Source of the DNA: Verrucomicrobiales bacterium
GTDB lineage: Bacteria; Verrucomicrobiota; Verrucomicrobiia; Limisphaerales; UBA9464
Length of the DNA stretch: 58,250 nt
Assembly (NCBI GenBank): GCA_027490985.1
Contig: JAIXXC010000228.1
Span: 1-58,250 of the forward strand
Reading direction: 5' to 3'
The notes beneath the pieces were generated by a model. That model did no database searches. It saw only the letters and a program-made list of their open reading frames with translations, and was not told the origin of the DNA. The translations under genes and the position numbers were made by a program. Below are positions 18,646 through 27,492 of the stretch, piece by piece (positions within the stretch are counted from its first letter, which is position 1; every line of letters begins with the position of its first letter).

Positions 18646-19232
18646 TCCGCCGCGTCCTCGCTCCCCTCTTCGGCCCCTTCCTGGCTTCAGTCCTGGCCCT
18701 GTCTCTGGGCTCCGGTTCGGCACAGGCCCAGCAACAGGACAAGATCCTGTTGTCCGCCACCAACTGCGTGCTGGAACTCGAAAAGGGCGTCTACCACCTC
18801 TGGGACCATGTCCGGGTGGAATCCCCCGGGGTCCTGCTCATCACCTGCGACGACCTCCGGGCTTCCCTGCCCCAGGACAAGGCCTCGGGCGCTGCGAGCC
18901 CCCTGCCCACCGGAGGCAAACTCCAGTCGCTCATCGCCTCGGGCGGAGTGGCGATCGAACTGTACCAGCCCGGTGCGAACGGCTCGACCAATGTGGTGCG
19001 GGCCTTCGGCAAGCAGGCCGAATACGGCTCCCAGGAGGAGATCCTGATCCTGACCGGAGAACCCCGCATCGAAACGGCCTCGGGCTCCATGATCGGCACC
19101 GAAGCGCTCATCTACGACCTCAAGTCCCGGACGATGCGCAACCGCGGATCCTATCGCATCGAACTCAGGTCGGACATCCTGAAGGGGTCGACGCTCTTCA
19201 ACCGCGGAACCAACGCCCCGAAATCCCGCTGA
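18642..19232 (+). CDS. lptA: LptA/OstA-like LPS-transport protein
   Basis: A 196-aa protein with a signal peptide (SVLALSLGSGSAQAQQQ) and an OstA/LptA-type beta-jellyroll body. Typical patterns are ILLSATNCVLELEKGVYHLWDHVRVESPG, the LIASGGVAIEL strand and LTGEPRIETASGSMIGTEALIYDL, which matches the LptA theme 'free substrate, no base change, then D-strand'. It would bridge LPS across the periplasm to LptD. The start codon overlaps the stop codon of the lptC-like gene (ATGA) and lptB begins two bases after its stop, so the three are translationally linked. Confidence 0.82.
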   Translation: MIRRVLAPLFGPFLASVLALSLGSGSAQAQQQDKILLSATNCVLELEKGVYHLWDHVRVESPGVLLITCDDLRASLPQDKASGAASPLPTGGKLQSLIASGGVAIELYQPGANGSTNVVRAFGKQAEYGSQEEILILTGEPRIETASGSMIGTEALIYDLKSRTMRNRGSYRIELRSDILKGSTLFNRGTNAPKSR

Positions 19233-19234
19233 CC

Positions 19235-19993
19235 ATGGCCACCGCAGCCCAGAGCGCCCCCAAGGATCCGACGCCGCTCCTGTCGGTCGACGGACTGGCC
19301 AAGGCCTACTCGGGCCGCCGGGTGGTCGACGGCGTGTCGATCCACGTCGGAGCCGGCGAGATCGTCGGCCTGCTCGGCCCCAACGGCGCGGGCAAGACCA
19401 CGTCATTCAACATGACCGTGGGTCTGGTCCGACCCGACGCCGGTTCGGTGAAGTTCCTCGGCACCGACATCACCCGGCTGCCGATGCATCGCCGGGCGCG
19501 CCTGGGCATCGGGTATCTCACCCAGGAGCCGAGCGTGTTCCGCAAGCTCACCGTCGAGCAGAACATCCTGGCCATCCTCGAGACCTGCGAGGGGTCGGCC
19601 GCCGATCGGCGATCCCGATTGGCCCACCTCCTCGACGAATTGGATCTGGCGCGACTGGCCAAGAGCTACGCCTACCAGCTGAGCGGCGGTGAGAAACGTC
19701 GACTGGAGATCACCCGGGCGCTGGTGACCTCGCCCCGCCTGCTGCTGCTCGACGAACCCTTCGCGGGCATCGACCCGATCGCCGTGTACGAGGTGCAGAA
19801 GATCGTCCGGCGTCTGCGCGAGCGGGGGTTGGGCATCCTCATCACCGACCACAACGTGCGCGAGACGCTCCGGCTGGTCGATCGGGCCTACGTCATCCAT
19901 CAAGGCCGGGTCCTGGTCGAGGGCACGGCCGAGTTCCTCGTCAACGATCCCAAGGCCCGGGACATCTACCTCGGGCCCGACTTCAACATGTGA
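19235..19993 (+). CDS. lptB: LPS export ABC transporter ATPase
   Basis: A 252-aa ABC ATPase that powers LPS extraction from the inner membrane with LptF and LptG, which are not in the window. It has Walker A GPNGAGKTTSF at about residue 46, the LptB-type Q-loop GYLTQEPSVFRKLTVEQN, signature LSGGEKRRLEITRAL, Walker B LLLLDEPFAGIDPIAV and H-loop ILITDHNVRE. The TQEPSVF, DPIAV and DHNVRETL strings are characteristic of LptB. I used the ATG at 19235; the ORF track start lies far inside lptA. Confidence 0.95.
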   Translation: MATAAQSAPKDPTPLLSVDGLAKAYSGRRVVDGVSIHVGAGEIVGLLGPNGAGKTTSFNMTVGLVRPDAGSVKFLGTDITRLPMHRRARLGIGYLTQEPSVFRKLTVEQNILAILETCEGSAADRRSRLAHLLDELDLARLAKSYAYQLSGGEKRRLEITRALVTSPRLLLLDEPFAGIDPIAVYEVQKIVRRLRERGLGILITDHNVRETLRLVDRAYVIHQGRVLVEGTAEFLVNDPKARDIYLGPDFNM

Positions 19994-20013
19994 CATCCCG
20001 CAGGTCCCAGCCC

Positions 20014-20955
20014 ATGAAACCGTCCAACGTCACCGTCGAGAAATTCTACACCGACCACGCCGGACCCCTCGGGCTGAACCTGCTCACCGGGGGCAACTCG
20101 CTCGACCGGCTCATCCAGGAGCCCACGGTGAACCGCCCCGGCCTGGCGCTGGCCGGATTCCGCCGCTACTTCGCCAACAAACGGGTGCAGGTGCTCGGGG
20201 CGGTCGAGACTTCCTACCTGCGTTCCATCGAGCCCGACCTGCGTCGCCAGCGTTACAACGAGCTCTTCCGCTACAAGATCCCCTGCGTGGTGCTCTGCCG
20301 GGGCATCCGCCCGGAGCCGGAATTCCTGGCCGCGGCCGACGACCGCGGAGTGCCGGTGTTCCAGACCGAACTGGTGACCATGAAGTTCATCAGTCAGGCC
20401 ACGTTGGCCCTGGAGCAGTTGTTCGCCCCGCGGACGCAGATCCACGGCTGCATGGTCGATATCCAGGGCATCGGCGTGATCATCCAGGGCGAGAGCGGGA
20501 TCGGCAAAAGCGAGGCCGTGCTCGGGCTGCTGGAGCGGGGTCACAGCCTGGTCTGCGACGACATCGTCTGCCTCACCCTGGCCGACGGCAAAGAGCTCTT
20601 CGGCACCGGCAAGACCATCACCCGCAACCTCATGGAGGTGCGGGGCATCGGCATCATCGATGTCGCCGCCCTGTTCGGCGTCGCCGCCATCCGCGCCGAG
20701 AAGCGCGTGGATCTGGCGGTGACCCTGAAGGCCTGGGAAAAGGCCGGGGAGATCGACCGCCTGGGGCTGGATCAGGGACATGCGAACTTCCTCGGGATCG
20801 ACATTCCGCACATGGACCTGCCCGTGCGCCCCGGTCGCGACATCGCCCGGGTCGTCGAGGTCGCCGCGCTGCACACCAAGCTCAAGCTCAGCGGCATCAA
20901 CCCGGCCGAAGACCTGCAGCGGCGCCTGATGATGCAGATGAACCCCCGACTGTAG
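20014..20955 (+). CDS. hprK: HPr kinase/phosphorylase
   Basis: A 313-aa protein that phosphorylates and dephosphorylates a regulatory serine in HPr or its relatives. The N-terminal domain covers residues 1-130. The kinase domain has the HprK Walker A GESGIGKSE at about residue 160, followed by LVCDDIV, and the HprK signature LMEVRGIGIIDVAALFGV. The C-terminal helix (IDIPHMDLPVRPGRDIARVVEVAA) is also typical. Start alternatives are the GTG at 19990, which overlaps the lptB stop, and the ATG at 20014 that I prefer. No ptsH, ptsI, EIIA or rpoN lies in the window. Its place after lptB recalls proteobacterial lptB-rpoN-hpf-ptsN-hprK clusters. Confidence 0.93.
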   Translation: MKPSNVTVEKFYTDHAGPLGLNLLTGGNSLDRLIQEPTVNRPGLALAGFRRYFANKRVQVLGAVETSYLRSIEPDLRRQRYNELFRYKIPCVVLCRGIRPEPEFLAAADDRGVPVFQTELVTMKFISQATLALEQLFAPRTQIHGCMVDIQGIGVIIQGESGIGKSEAVLGLLERGHSLVCDDIVCLTLADGKELFGTGKTITRNLMEVRGIGIIDVAALFGVAAIRAEKRVDLAVTLKAWEKAGEIDRLGLDQGHANFLGIDIPHMDLPVRPGRDIARVVEVAALHTKLKLSGINPAEDLQRRLMMQMNPRL

Positions 20956-20981
20956 CCCCCCCCTTCACCCGACCGCGGCCC

Positions 20982-21326
20982 ATGTACGAGTCCCGGACCG
21001 AAACCCCGATCCACAGCCGCCGATTCGTCGGTCGCCTGCTGGTCCATCTCGGCGTGGCTGTCGGTCTGTTGACCCTCTCGCTGGCCGGCGGGATGGCGGG
21101 CTACATGGCCCTCGAAGATCTCCCGGCCATCGACGCCTTCCTCAACGCCTCGATGTTGCTCGGGGGTATGGGCCCGGTGACCCCTCCCAAGACCGAGGCG
21201 GGCAAACTCTTCGCCGGTTGCTACGCGCTCTACGCCGGGCTGGTCTTCATCGTGACGGCCGCGCTGATCTTCACCCCGATCGTGCACCGGGTGCTGCATC
21301 AGTTCCATTGGGACGACGAAGACTGA
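20982..21326 (+). CDS. Small membrane protein resembling a two-helix potassium-channel pore
   Basis: A 114-aa protein with two membrane helices, roughly residues 22-46 and 78-102. Between them lies a re-entrant-looking segment LPAIDAFLNASMLLGGMGPV followed by TPPKTEAGKLFAGCYALYAGL. That arrangement copies the pore helix, filter and inner helix of Ion_trans_2 potassium channels, where T-x-G-KIFA-x-Y is common after the filter. The filter TVGYGD is replaced by GGMGPV, so potassium selectivity is unlikely to be standard. A short C-terminal tail ends HQFHWDDED. It begins 26 bases after hprK and may share its transcript. Function is unknown. Confidence 0.6.
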   Translation: MYESRTETPIHSRRFVGRLLVHLGVAVGLLTLSLAGGMAGYMALEDLPAIDAFLNASMLLGGMGPVTPPKTEAGKLFAGCYALYAGLVFIVTAALIFTPIVHRVLHQFHWDDED

Positions 21327-21349
21327 ACCGCCCGGAGTCGGATCCCCCT

Positions 21350-22735
21350 TCAGCCGAGGAACTTCCCGGGGTTCAGGATGCCCGCCGGATCGAGCGAGGC
21401 CTTCACGCGACGGTGCAGGGCATCGGATTCGGGCGAGACGGCGATGGACCACCAGGGTTGCTTGGCCAACCCCACGCCATGCTCGCCCGTGATGCTGCCG
21501 CCGAGGGCCACGACGCCCTGGAACAACTCATCCAGGGCCCGATCGCTGGCCGCACGCTGCGCCGGCACGGTCTCGTCGAGCATCAGGTTCACGTGGATGT
21601 TGCCGTCTCCGGCATGACCGAAACAGGCCACCCGGATGCCGTGTTTTTTCTGGAGCGAGGCACCGAGCCGGAACAGGGCCTCGAGGGATCCGCGCGGCAC
21701 CACGACATCTTCATTGAGCTTGGTGAGCCCGGTGTCGCGCAGCGAGTAGCTGAACTCCCGGCGCAGCTTCCAGAAACGTTCACACCCTTCAGGCCCCAAG
21801 CCCTTCTGGATGAAGGTCGGCTTGAAGTCGGCGAGCAGCCGACTCAGCTCGGTGATCTCGGACCGGACCGCCCGCTCGCGGCCGTCGAGTTCCACGATCA
21901 TCAGGGCTCCCGCGCCCCGGAGCAGTTTGGAACCGGTGCGGCGACGGGCCGCATCGACGGTGAAGCCGTCGGCCAACTCCAGGGCGCTCGGAATGAATCG
22001 GGCGGCGAACAGGGCGCGGATCGCCCGCGCAGCCGTTTTCATGTCGGGGAACCCCACCCCGACACAGGCCCGATAGGCCGGGAGCGGCAGCAATTTCAGC
22101 GTCGCCTCGGTGACCACTCCGAGCATGCCTTCGCTGCCCACGAACAGACGGTGCAAATCGAACCCGGTCTTGTTCTTGTGGGTCCGACCGCCCAAGCGGG
22201 TCACCGTTCCATCGGCCAGCACGACCTGGAGGGCCATCACATAATCGCGAGTCACCCCGTATTTCAGACAGCGCGGCCCTCCGGCGTTGGTGGCGATGTT
22301 GCCCCCGATGGAGCAGTCGGCCCGACTGGCGGGATCCGGCGGATAGTAGAGTCCCTGACGTTCAACGGCCTCCTGCAAGGCCGCGGTCCGCACACCGGGC
22401 TGGACGACCGTCACGAAATCCACCGGACTGATCTCCAGGATCCGGTTCATCCCGGCCACCGAAAGCGCAATCCCCCCCTGAACCGGAACGCACCCGCCGA
22501 CATAACCGTGGCCGGCACCGCGAGGGGTGACCGGGATCCGGTGCCGGGAGGCGAAGGCCAGGATGCGCGAGACCGATTCCACCGACCCGGGCAGCGCGAC
22601 CGCCTCGGGCAGGTGGGAGGCGAACCACTTGTCGCCCGCATGGGCGGCCAGGGTTTCAGGCGTGAAAACCAGTTCTCCGGGCGGCAATTGCCGCGCCAGA
22701 CGACCAAGAAGAGACCGTCGCGTCACGCCCGTCAT
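21350..22735 (-). CDS. FAD-binding oxidoreductase, GlcD/lactate dehydrogenase family
   Basis: About 461 aa if begun at MTGVTRRSLLG; an ATG ten codons upstream is the track start. The PP-loop FAD-binding domain has VTPRGAGHGYVGGCVP, VVQPGVRT, PPDPASRADCSIGGNIATNAGGPRCLKYGVTRDYV and VGSEGMLGVVTEATLKL. The C-terminal FAD-oxidase domain has CFGHAGDGNIHVN with the family histidines and ends ITGEHGVG and LDPAGILNPGK. Relatives oxidise D-lactate, glycolate or other D-2-hydroxyacids; substrate cannot be fixed here. It shares its fold with the second copy at 39679-41064 but the two are not close. It converges with the small channel-like gene. Confidence 0.9.
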   Translation of the reverse strand: MTGVTRRSLLGRLARQLPPGELVFTPETLAAHAGDKWFASHLPEAVALPGSVESVSRILAFASRHRIPVTPRGAGHGYVGGCVPVQGGIALSVAGMNRILEISPVDFVTVVQPGVRTAALQEAVERQGLYYPPDPASRADCSIGGNIATNAGGPRCLKYGVTRDYVMALQVVLADGTVTRLGGRTHKNKTGFDLHRLFVGSEGMLGVVTEATLKLLPLPAYRACVGVGFPDMKTAARAIRALFAARFIPSALELADGFTVDAARRRTGSKLLRGAGALMIVELDGRERAVRSEITELSRLLADFKPTFIQKGLGPEGCERFWKLRREFSYSLRDTGLTKLNEDVVVPRGSLEALFRLGASLQKKHGIRVACFGHAGDGNIHVNLMLDETVPAQRAASDRALDELFQGVVALGGSITGEHGVGLAKQPWWSIAVSPESDALHRRVKASLDPAGILNPGKFLG

Positions 22736-22826
22736 CCTGCGCGCCGGGGCCCACGGAGGAAACATCGAAAGGCCTCCGCGGTTTGCTCTTCCCGAGACCG
22801 CAGCGGCAATGGCGCGATCCCATGGG

Positions 22827-23426
22827 CTACTGGGCGCCCAACTCCTTCACCCGGATCCGGCGGTATTCCATCTGACCGCGATCGGCCTCCAGACCGATGG
22901 GGCCCGTCTCGGGCAACTTGAGCGCGGCCTCCAGCACTTCGCCATTGCAGGTGCAGTGGGCCACGTTGTCCTTCACCACCACCTCGATCAGGTTCCAGTC
23001 CTGCGGCTTGTACTTCTTGAGGGCCTTGTACGGCCCCGCCACCAGATAATCGCGGCACTGCAACTGCGGCCCGCGCAAAAAGATCCCGCTGTCGGCATTC
23101 ACCGAGGCCCGGAATTCGAGCCTCAGGATGAAGTCTTTGGGGAATTCCCGTTGCGTCCACAACTGGCGCAAGTGCGGCCCCTTCGACGGCGCGTAGTCGT
23201 TGACCACGATCTGACCGTCCTTGGCCGTGTAGCGCCCATCACTGGCCTCGATCTTGCCGTCGAAGTTCTCGGCGGGCTTGTACTTCCAGCCGGTCAGGTC
23301 CTTGCCCGGGACCAAGGAGACGAATCCCGGCTCCATCTGGAACGACTCGGCCCGCCCCGCGCCGACGCACAGGGCCAGGACCAAAGCCAGACAAGGACCG
23401 GAAAGAAGGAAACGATGGGGATGCAT
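22827..23426 (-). CDS. Exported DUF1080 protein (3-keto-disaccharide hydrolase-like)
   Basis: A 199-aa protein starting at MHPHRFLL, with a signal peptide ending near GAGRAES. The body is a DUF1080 beta-jellyroll: FVSLVPGKDLTGWKYK, then ASDGRYTAKDGQIVVND, FILRLEFRASVNADSGIFLRG and EYRRIRVKEL. The DSGIFLRG strand is a hallmark of the family. Some members hydrolyse 3-ketoglycosides; many are of unknown activity. The ORF track extends the start eight codons upstream. It lies 91 bases downstream of the oxidoreductase start on the same strand, so the two could share a transcript but need not. Confidence 0.85.
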   Translation of the reverse strand: MHPHRFLLSGPCLALVLALCVGAGRAESFQMEPGFVSLVPGKDLTGWKYKPAENFDGKIEASDGRYTAKDGQIVVNDYAPSKGPHLRQLWTQREFPKDFILRLEFRASVNADSGIFLRGPQLQCRDYLVAGPYKALKKYKPQDWNLIEVVVKDNVAHCTCNGEVLEAALKLPETGPIGLEADRGQMEYRRIRVKELGAQ

Positions 23427-23489
23427 GGAGGTAGATCCGGATCGCACCAAGCCCCACTCGGCTTGTCAACGGAAGCCCCCTCCGATCGT

Positions 23490-24353
23490 TCAAAAACGCC
23501 ACGAAATACCCAGGAACGGATTGTAGTCGGGGGCCGATGCGGTCACCCCGAAATTGCAGCCGGCGTCCAATTGGATGTCTTCGGTGAGCAGGTAGGTGAG
23601 TCCGCAATCCACCAACCCCTGCCAGGGGGAATCCGATTCGAAGGGGTGGATGGTGAAGAACTCCACATAACCCGAAAGCCCGCCCACGATGGAATGACCC
23701 ACCACCACCGAATTGACCGACTCCAGATGATGCCCCGAACGCCCATCATTGCGCAGGCAATCCAATCGGGTTTGCAACCCCAGGTCGAATTCCCCGGGCA
23801 ATCGCAGGGCCAACGGCAGCAGCAGGCCTCCCTCCACGGAACCATTGCCGACGGTCCGACCGGCGGTGGGCACCTTCACATAGGGAATCACCCCGAAAGC
23901 CGACGCCCCCGAATCGTTGCCCCAGAAGTTCTTCTTGAAGCGAATGGTCAGGTCGCCCAGGCCCGACGCCCGATCCGTGAGGCCGGCGGCGCGATCCTCG
24001 ACCCGGGTTCGCACATAACTGTCGAGAATCAGGTGGAGATCCAGCGATGGCAGGAGTCCGGTCTTCAGATTGACCGAGGCCAGCTTGGTCATCTCGGAGT
24101 CGACCCCGGATGCATCGGTGTCATGCGTCCAGGTCGCGATGTCCGACTCCACCTGAAAATGCCCGGCATCCACCGTGTAGGGGCCTTCGGTGAGACTCGG
24201 ACGATCGGTGATGAGCGGACGCATGGCATCACGAGGCACCGGATTGAGTAGATGATACTGACTCTTGTCCGTCTCCGACGCGGTGATCCCACCGTGACCG
24301 CAGAGGCATATCGCCCAAGCCGAATGCAGGAATAGTTCTCTGAATGACCTCAC
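23490..24353 (-). CDS. Outer-membrane beta-barrel protein, MetA-pathway/transporter type
   Basis: A 287-aa exported protein with a hydrophobic N-terminus (SAWAICLCGHGGIT) and GTG start. The rest is made of alternating beta-strands, among them PLITDRPSLTEGPYTVDAGHFQVESDI, GLGDLTIRFKKNFWG, FGVIPYVKVPTA and QTRLDCLRND. It ends in a C-terminal aromatic (FLGISWRF), which is the usual recognition signal for the BAM complex. This pattern matches the putative MetA-pathway of phenol degradation family (PF13557), a group of outer-membrane proteins whose transported compounds are mostly unproven. It is preceded upstream by an AT-rich island. Confidence 0.72.
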   Translation of the reverse strand: MRSFRELFLHSAWAICLCGHGGITASETDKSQYHLLNPVPRDAMRPLITDRPSLTEGPYTVDAGHFQVESDIATWTHDTDASGVDSEMTKLASVNLKTGLLPSLDLHLILDSYVRTRVEDRAAGLTDRASGLGDLTIRFKKNFWGNDSGASAFGVIPYVKVPTAGRTVGNGSVEGGLLLPLALRLPGEFDLGLQTRLDCLRNDGRSGHHLESVNSVVVGHSIVGGLSGYVEFFTIHPFESDSPWQGLVDCGLTYLLTEDIQLDAGCNFGVTASAPDYNPFLGISWRF

Positions 24354-24365
24354 GTCGCGAGGCTA

Positions 24366-24426
24366 ACCAAAGGCAGTATTTTGAAAACGGTTTGTTGTTT
24401 TTACATTTTCACACCCTTTTTTGCAT
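24366..24426. promoter_or_regulatory. AT-rich island in divergent intergenic region
   Basis: A roughly 60-bp stretch rich in A and T (ttttgaaaacgg, gttgtttttacattttc) stands out from the GC-rich surroundings and lies between the outer-membrane protein gene (minus) and aroC (plus). On the plus strand TTGAAA with a 15-base spacer and TACATT is a weak promoter candidate, which would give aroC a leader of about 185 bases. No clear minus-strand hexamers are visible. Probably holds promoters for both genes. Confidence 0.3.
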
Positions 24427-24598
24427 CACCCCCCCGTCTCACCGTCGCTCCATCGGTTCATAGCCTGTCCCTCGCGGATTGGGCCGGGTTCTGACCTTCC
24501 ATCAAGCCGCCCGACCTGACCGACCCTCCGCGGCTTGAAACAGGGGGATCGCCTTTGATCTTCCTCCCATCTGCCGGTTGCCCCAAAATGGACCCGCC

Positions 24599-25699
24599 AT
24601 GGGCAACACGTTTGGACACCTTTTCCGCATCACCACCTGGGGCGAATCGCACGGCGGCGGCGTGGGCGTGGTCGTCGACGGTTGCCCGCCCCGGTTGCCG
24701 CTGACCGAAGCCGACATCCAACCCGACCTGGACCGCCGCCGCCCGGGGCAATCGTCGATCGTCACCCCGCGCAAGGAGACCGACACGGTCAAGATCCTGT
24801 CCGGAACCTTCGAAGGCCTCACGCTCGGGACCCCGATCTCGATGTGGGTCAAGAACGAGGACTTCCGCTCCGAGGCCTACAACGAAATGGCCGAGAAGTT
24901 CCGCCCCTCCCACGCGGATTACACCTACCACGTCAAATACGGGCATCGTGCCTGGCCGGGCGGCGGACGGACTTCGGCCCGCGAGACCATCGGACGCGTG
25001 GCCGCCGGAGCGATCGCCAAGAAACTCCTCAAGGAATTCTGGGGGGTCGAGGTGCTGGCCTGCGTGACCCAGGTGCAGCACCTGAAGGCGACGGTCGATC
25101 CTGAAACGCTCACTGCGGAGGCCATCGAGTCCAACATCCTGCGCTGTCCCGATACCACGGCCGCGCCGGCGATGATCCAACTCATCGAAGAACGCCGCAG
25201 TCAGGGCGACAGCGTGGGCGGCATCGTCCTCGGTGTGGCCAAGAACGTGCCGGTGGGCTGGGGAGACCCGGTGTTCGATCGACTCGAGGCCGATCTGGCC
25301 AAGGGGATGATGTCCCTTCCCGCGACGAAGGGCTTCGAGATCGGATCCGGATTCGACGGAGTGTTGCTCACCGGACTGCAGCACAACGACGCTTTCCGGA
25401 ATGTCGACGGCAAGATCGTGACCACCTCGAACCGATCCGGAGGCATCCAAGGGGGCATCTCCAACGGGGCCACCCTCCACTTCCGCGTGGCCTTCAAGCC
25501 CGTGGCCACCGTGATGCACGAGCAGGACACCGTGGACATCCATCTTCAGAACACCACGTTGCGCGGGCGCGGGCGTCACGATCCGTGCGTGCTGCCCCGA
25601 GCCGTGCCGATGGTCGAGGCCATGACCGCCCTGACCCTCATCGACCACGCGCTCCGGCACGAGGCCCAGTGCGGCCACCGCGAACGCTGGGCCTCCTGA
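24599..25699 (+). CDS. aroC: Chorismate synthase
   Basis: A 366-aa enzyme that makes chorismate from EPSP, the last shikimate-pathway step, using reduced FMN. Family blocks are [19 protein letters not shown] at the N-terminus, the substrate/FMN loop [42 protein letters not shown] and the conserved [13 protein letters not shown] followed by [11 protein letters not shown]. The start at 24599 places the G-N-T-F-G motif correctly; the track's TTG start at 24578 lies upstream of it. aroQ sits elsewhere in the window, so the pathway genes are dispersed. The following hairpin (25701-25725) is weak. Confidence 0.97.
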   Translation: MGNTFGHLFRITTWGESHGGGVGVVVDGCPPRLPLTEADIQPDLDRRRPGQSSIVTPRKETDTVKILSGTFEGLTLGTPISMWVKNEDFRSEAYNEMAEKFRPSHADYTYHVKYGHRAWPGGGRTSARETIGRVAAGAIAKKLLKEFWGVEVLACVTQVQHLKATVDPETLTAEAIESNILRCPDTTAAPAMIQLIEERRSQGDSVGGIVLGVAKNVPVGWGDPVFDRLEADLAKGMMSLPATKGFEIGSGFDGVLLTGLQHNDAFRNVDGKIVTTSNRSGGIQGGISNGATLHFRVAFKPVATVMHEQDTVDIHLQNTTLRGRGRHDPCVLPRAVPMVEAMTALTLIDHALRHEAQCGHRERWAS

Positions 25700-25822
25700 G
25701 CCGACCGAAGGGTCCCCAAGGTCGGAACGCCACCGGGCTGCGGCCACCGGGCGATCCGACTTCCGCGCTCACGCCGCCGAAAAAGACTGTCGCATCGTCG
25801 GGACTGCGGTTGACTTGCGGGC

Positions 25823-27364
25823 ATGTCCCTCTCGCTGCCCGGTTTCCGCCGATCCGCCTTGGCCACGATCCTCACGACAGCCTCCACCCTGGGGCTCGGA
25901 TGGGGCCTCACCGCCTGGGGAGCCGACCCCAAACCCAGCCCCAAACCTTCGGGCGCCCAGGTCGACGGCGCTTTCCACAAGGTGATCCTCGACACCGACC
26001 GCGATCAGGACGGCGATGGCACCCCCGAGGACACCGTGGTCAACCCCATGGAGATCGCCGTGGCCCCGGACGGCCGGGTCTTCTACATCGAACGGGCCGG
26101 CCTGTTGAAGGTGTGGAACCCCACGACGCGCTCCTCGTCCGTCGCCGCGACTCTCAAGGTGTTCACCGAACTCGAGGACGGCCTGCTGGGAATCACGCTC
26201 GATCCGAAATTTCCCAAGAATCCGTGGGTCTACCTGTTCTATTCGGATCCCCAGACCCGAACCAACGACACCCAGCACAAGACCGGCGACAATCGGGTCT
26301 CCCGCTTCACCTTCCGCGACGGAACCCTCGACCTGGCCAGCGAGAAGATCCTGATGCGCATCCCCACCCAGCGCGATCAATGCTGTCATTCGGCCGGATC
26401 CCTGGCCTTCGACGCCGCCGGCAACCTGTATGCCGCCACGGGGGACAACACCCACCCCGGCGAATCCGACGGCTACAGCCCCATCGATGAACGCCCCGGA
26501 CGCGAGCCTTGGAACGCCCAGAAATCGGCCGCCAACGCCAACGACCTGCGTGGCAAGATCCTGCGCATCCATCCCGAGGCCGACGGCACCGCCACGATCC
26601 CGGCCGGCAATCTCTTTGCGCCCGGCACGCCCAAGACCCGGCCCGAGATCTATGTCATGGGCAACCGCAACCCCTTCCGCATCAGCGTCGACAAGGCCAC
26701 CGGACACCTCTACTGGGGCGAGGTAGGCCCGGATGCCGGCGGCCCCAACGACAAACGCGGTCCCGCCGGCTTCGACGAGATCAATCAGGCCCGCGCGGCG
26801 GGCAATTTCGGATGGCCGTTCTTCGCCGGAGACAATCGGCCCTACCACCGCTACGACTTCGAGACGCGCCAACACGGGGAACCCTGGGACCCGGCCCACC
26901 CGATCAACCCCTCGCGCTTGAACACCGGACCGTCGGAACTGCCGCCGGCCCAACCCGCCTTCATCTGGTATCCCTACGGAGCCTCCACCCGTTTCCCGGA
27001 GGTGCGCAACGGAGGCCGGACCGCGTGTGCAGGCCCTGTTTACCGCTACGACGCCGCGTTGTCGTCGGCGCACAAACTGCCCAAGGAATTCGACCGGACG
27101 CTCTTCATCTACGAATGGTCCCGCAACTGGATCCTCGCCGTGCACCTCGACGAGGATCACAAGATCGCCAAAACCCCGGATGGCAAGCTCCGAATGGAGC
27201 GCTTTTGCCCCAACATGACCTTCATGCGCCCCATGGACCTCGAGATCGGAGCCGACGGCTGCCTGTATGTGCTCGAAAACGGCACCGCATGGGTCGGAAA
27301 CAAGGACACGCAACTCGTCCGGATCGAGCACCACCCGGTGGCCGGACAGCCCGGGCAACCGTGA
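25823..27364 (+). CDS. Exported PQQ-dependent sugar dehydrogenase-like beta-propeller
   Basis: A 513-aa protein with an N-terminal signal (ALATILTTASTLGLGWGLTAWGADPKPS) and a GSDH/sorbosone-dehydrogenase six-bladed propeller. Blade motifs include VVNPMEIAVAPDGRVFYIERAG, EDGLLGITLDPKFPKN, CCHSAGSLAFDAAGNLYAATGDNTHP, DLRGKILRIHPE, YVMGNRNPFRISVD and GHLYWGEVGPDA. In Verrucomicrobia and Planctomycetes such proteins often carry a C-terminal cytochrome c or ThuA part; this one ends right after the propeller, with no CxxCH. Relatives oxidise aldoses in the periplasm with PQQ; the substrate and even the activity of this copy are not established. It is free-standing. Confidence 0.88.
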   Translation: MSLSLPGFRRSALATILTTASTLGLGWGLTAWGADPKPSPKPSGAQVDGAFHKVILDTDRDQDGDGTPEDTVVNPMEIAVAPDGRVFYIERAGLLKVWNPTTRSSSVAATLKVFTELEDGLLGITLDPKFPKNPWVYLFYSDPQTRTNDTQHKTGDNRVSRFTFRDGTLDLASEKILMRIPTQRDQCCHSAGSLAFDAAGNLYAATGDNTHPGESDGYSPIDERPGREPWNAQKSAANANDLRGKILRIHPEADGTATIPAGNLFAPGTPKTRPEIYVMGNRNPFRISVDKATGHLYWGEVGPDAGGPNDKRGPAGFDEINQARAAGNFGWPFFAGDNRPYHRYDFETRQHGEPWDPAHPINPSRLNTGPSELPPAQPAFIWYPYGASTRFPEVRNGGRTACAGPVYRYDAALSSAHKLPKEFDRTLFIYEWSRNWILAVHLDEDHKIAKTPDGKLRMERFCPNMTFMRPMDLEIGADGCLYVLENGTAWVGNKDTQLVRIEHHPVAGQPGQP

Positions 27365-27412
27365 GTTCGCACCCCGTTTGAACCCCTTCGTCGATTTTTC
27401 TCAAAAAACGTA

Positions 27413-27440
27413 TTGCACGGACAACACCGGTTGCTAAGGT
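27413..27440 (+). promoter_or_regulatory. Putative promoter of the str/S10 operon
   Basis: TTGCAC, a 16-base spacer and TAAGGT lie in a short AT-richer patch (tttttctcaaaaaac immediately upstream, which could be an UP element). A transcript start near base 447 of this kilobase block would leave a leader of about 45 bases before rpsL. The -10 is weak; assigned by position and motif. Confidence 0.45.
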
Positions 27441-27492
27441 CCGCGCTCCCGTTTCTGTCGCTACTGACGGAGACGATAACCTTTCGGCATCG

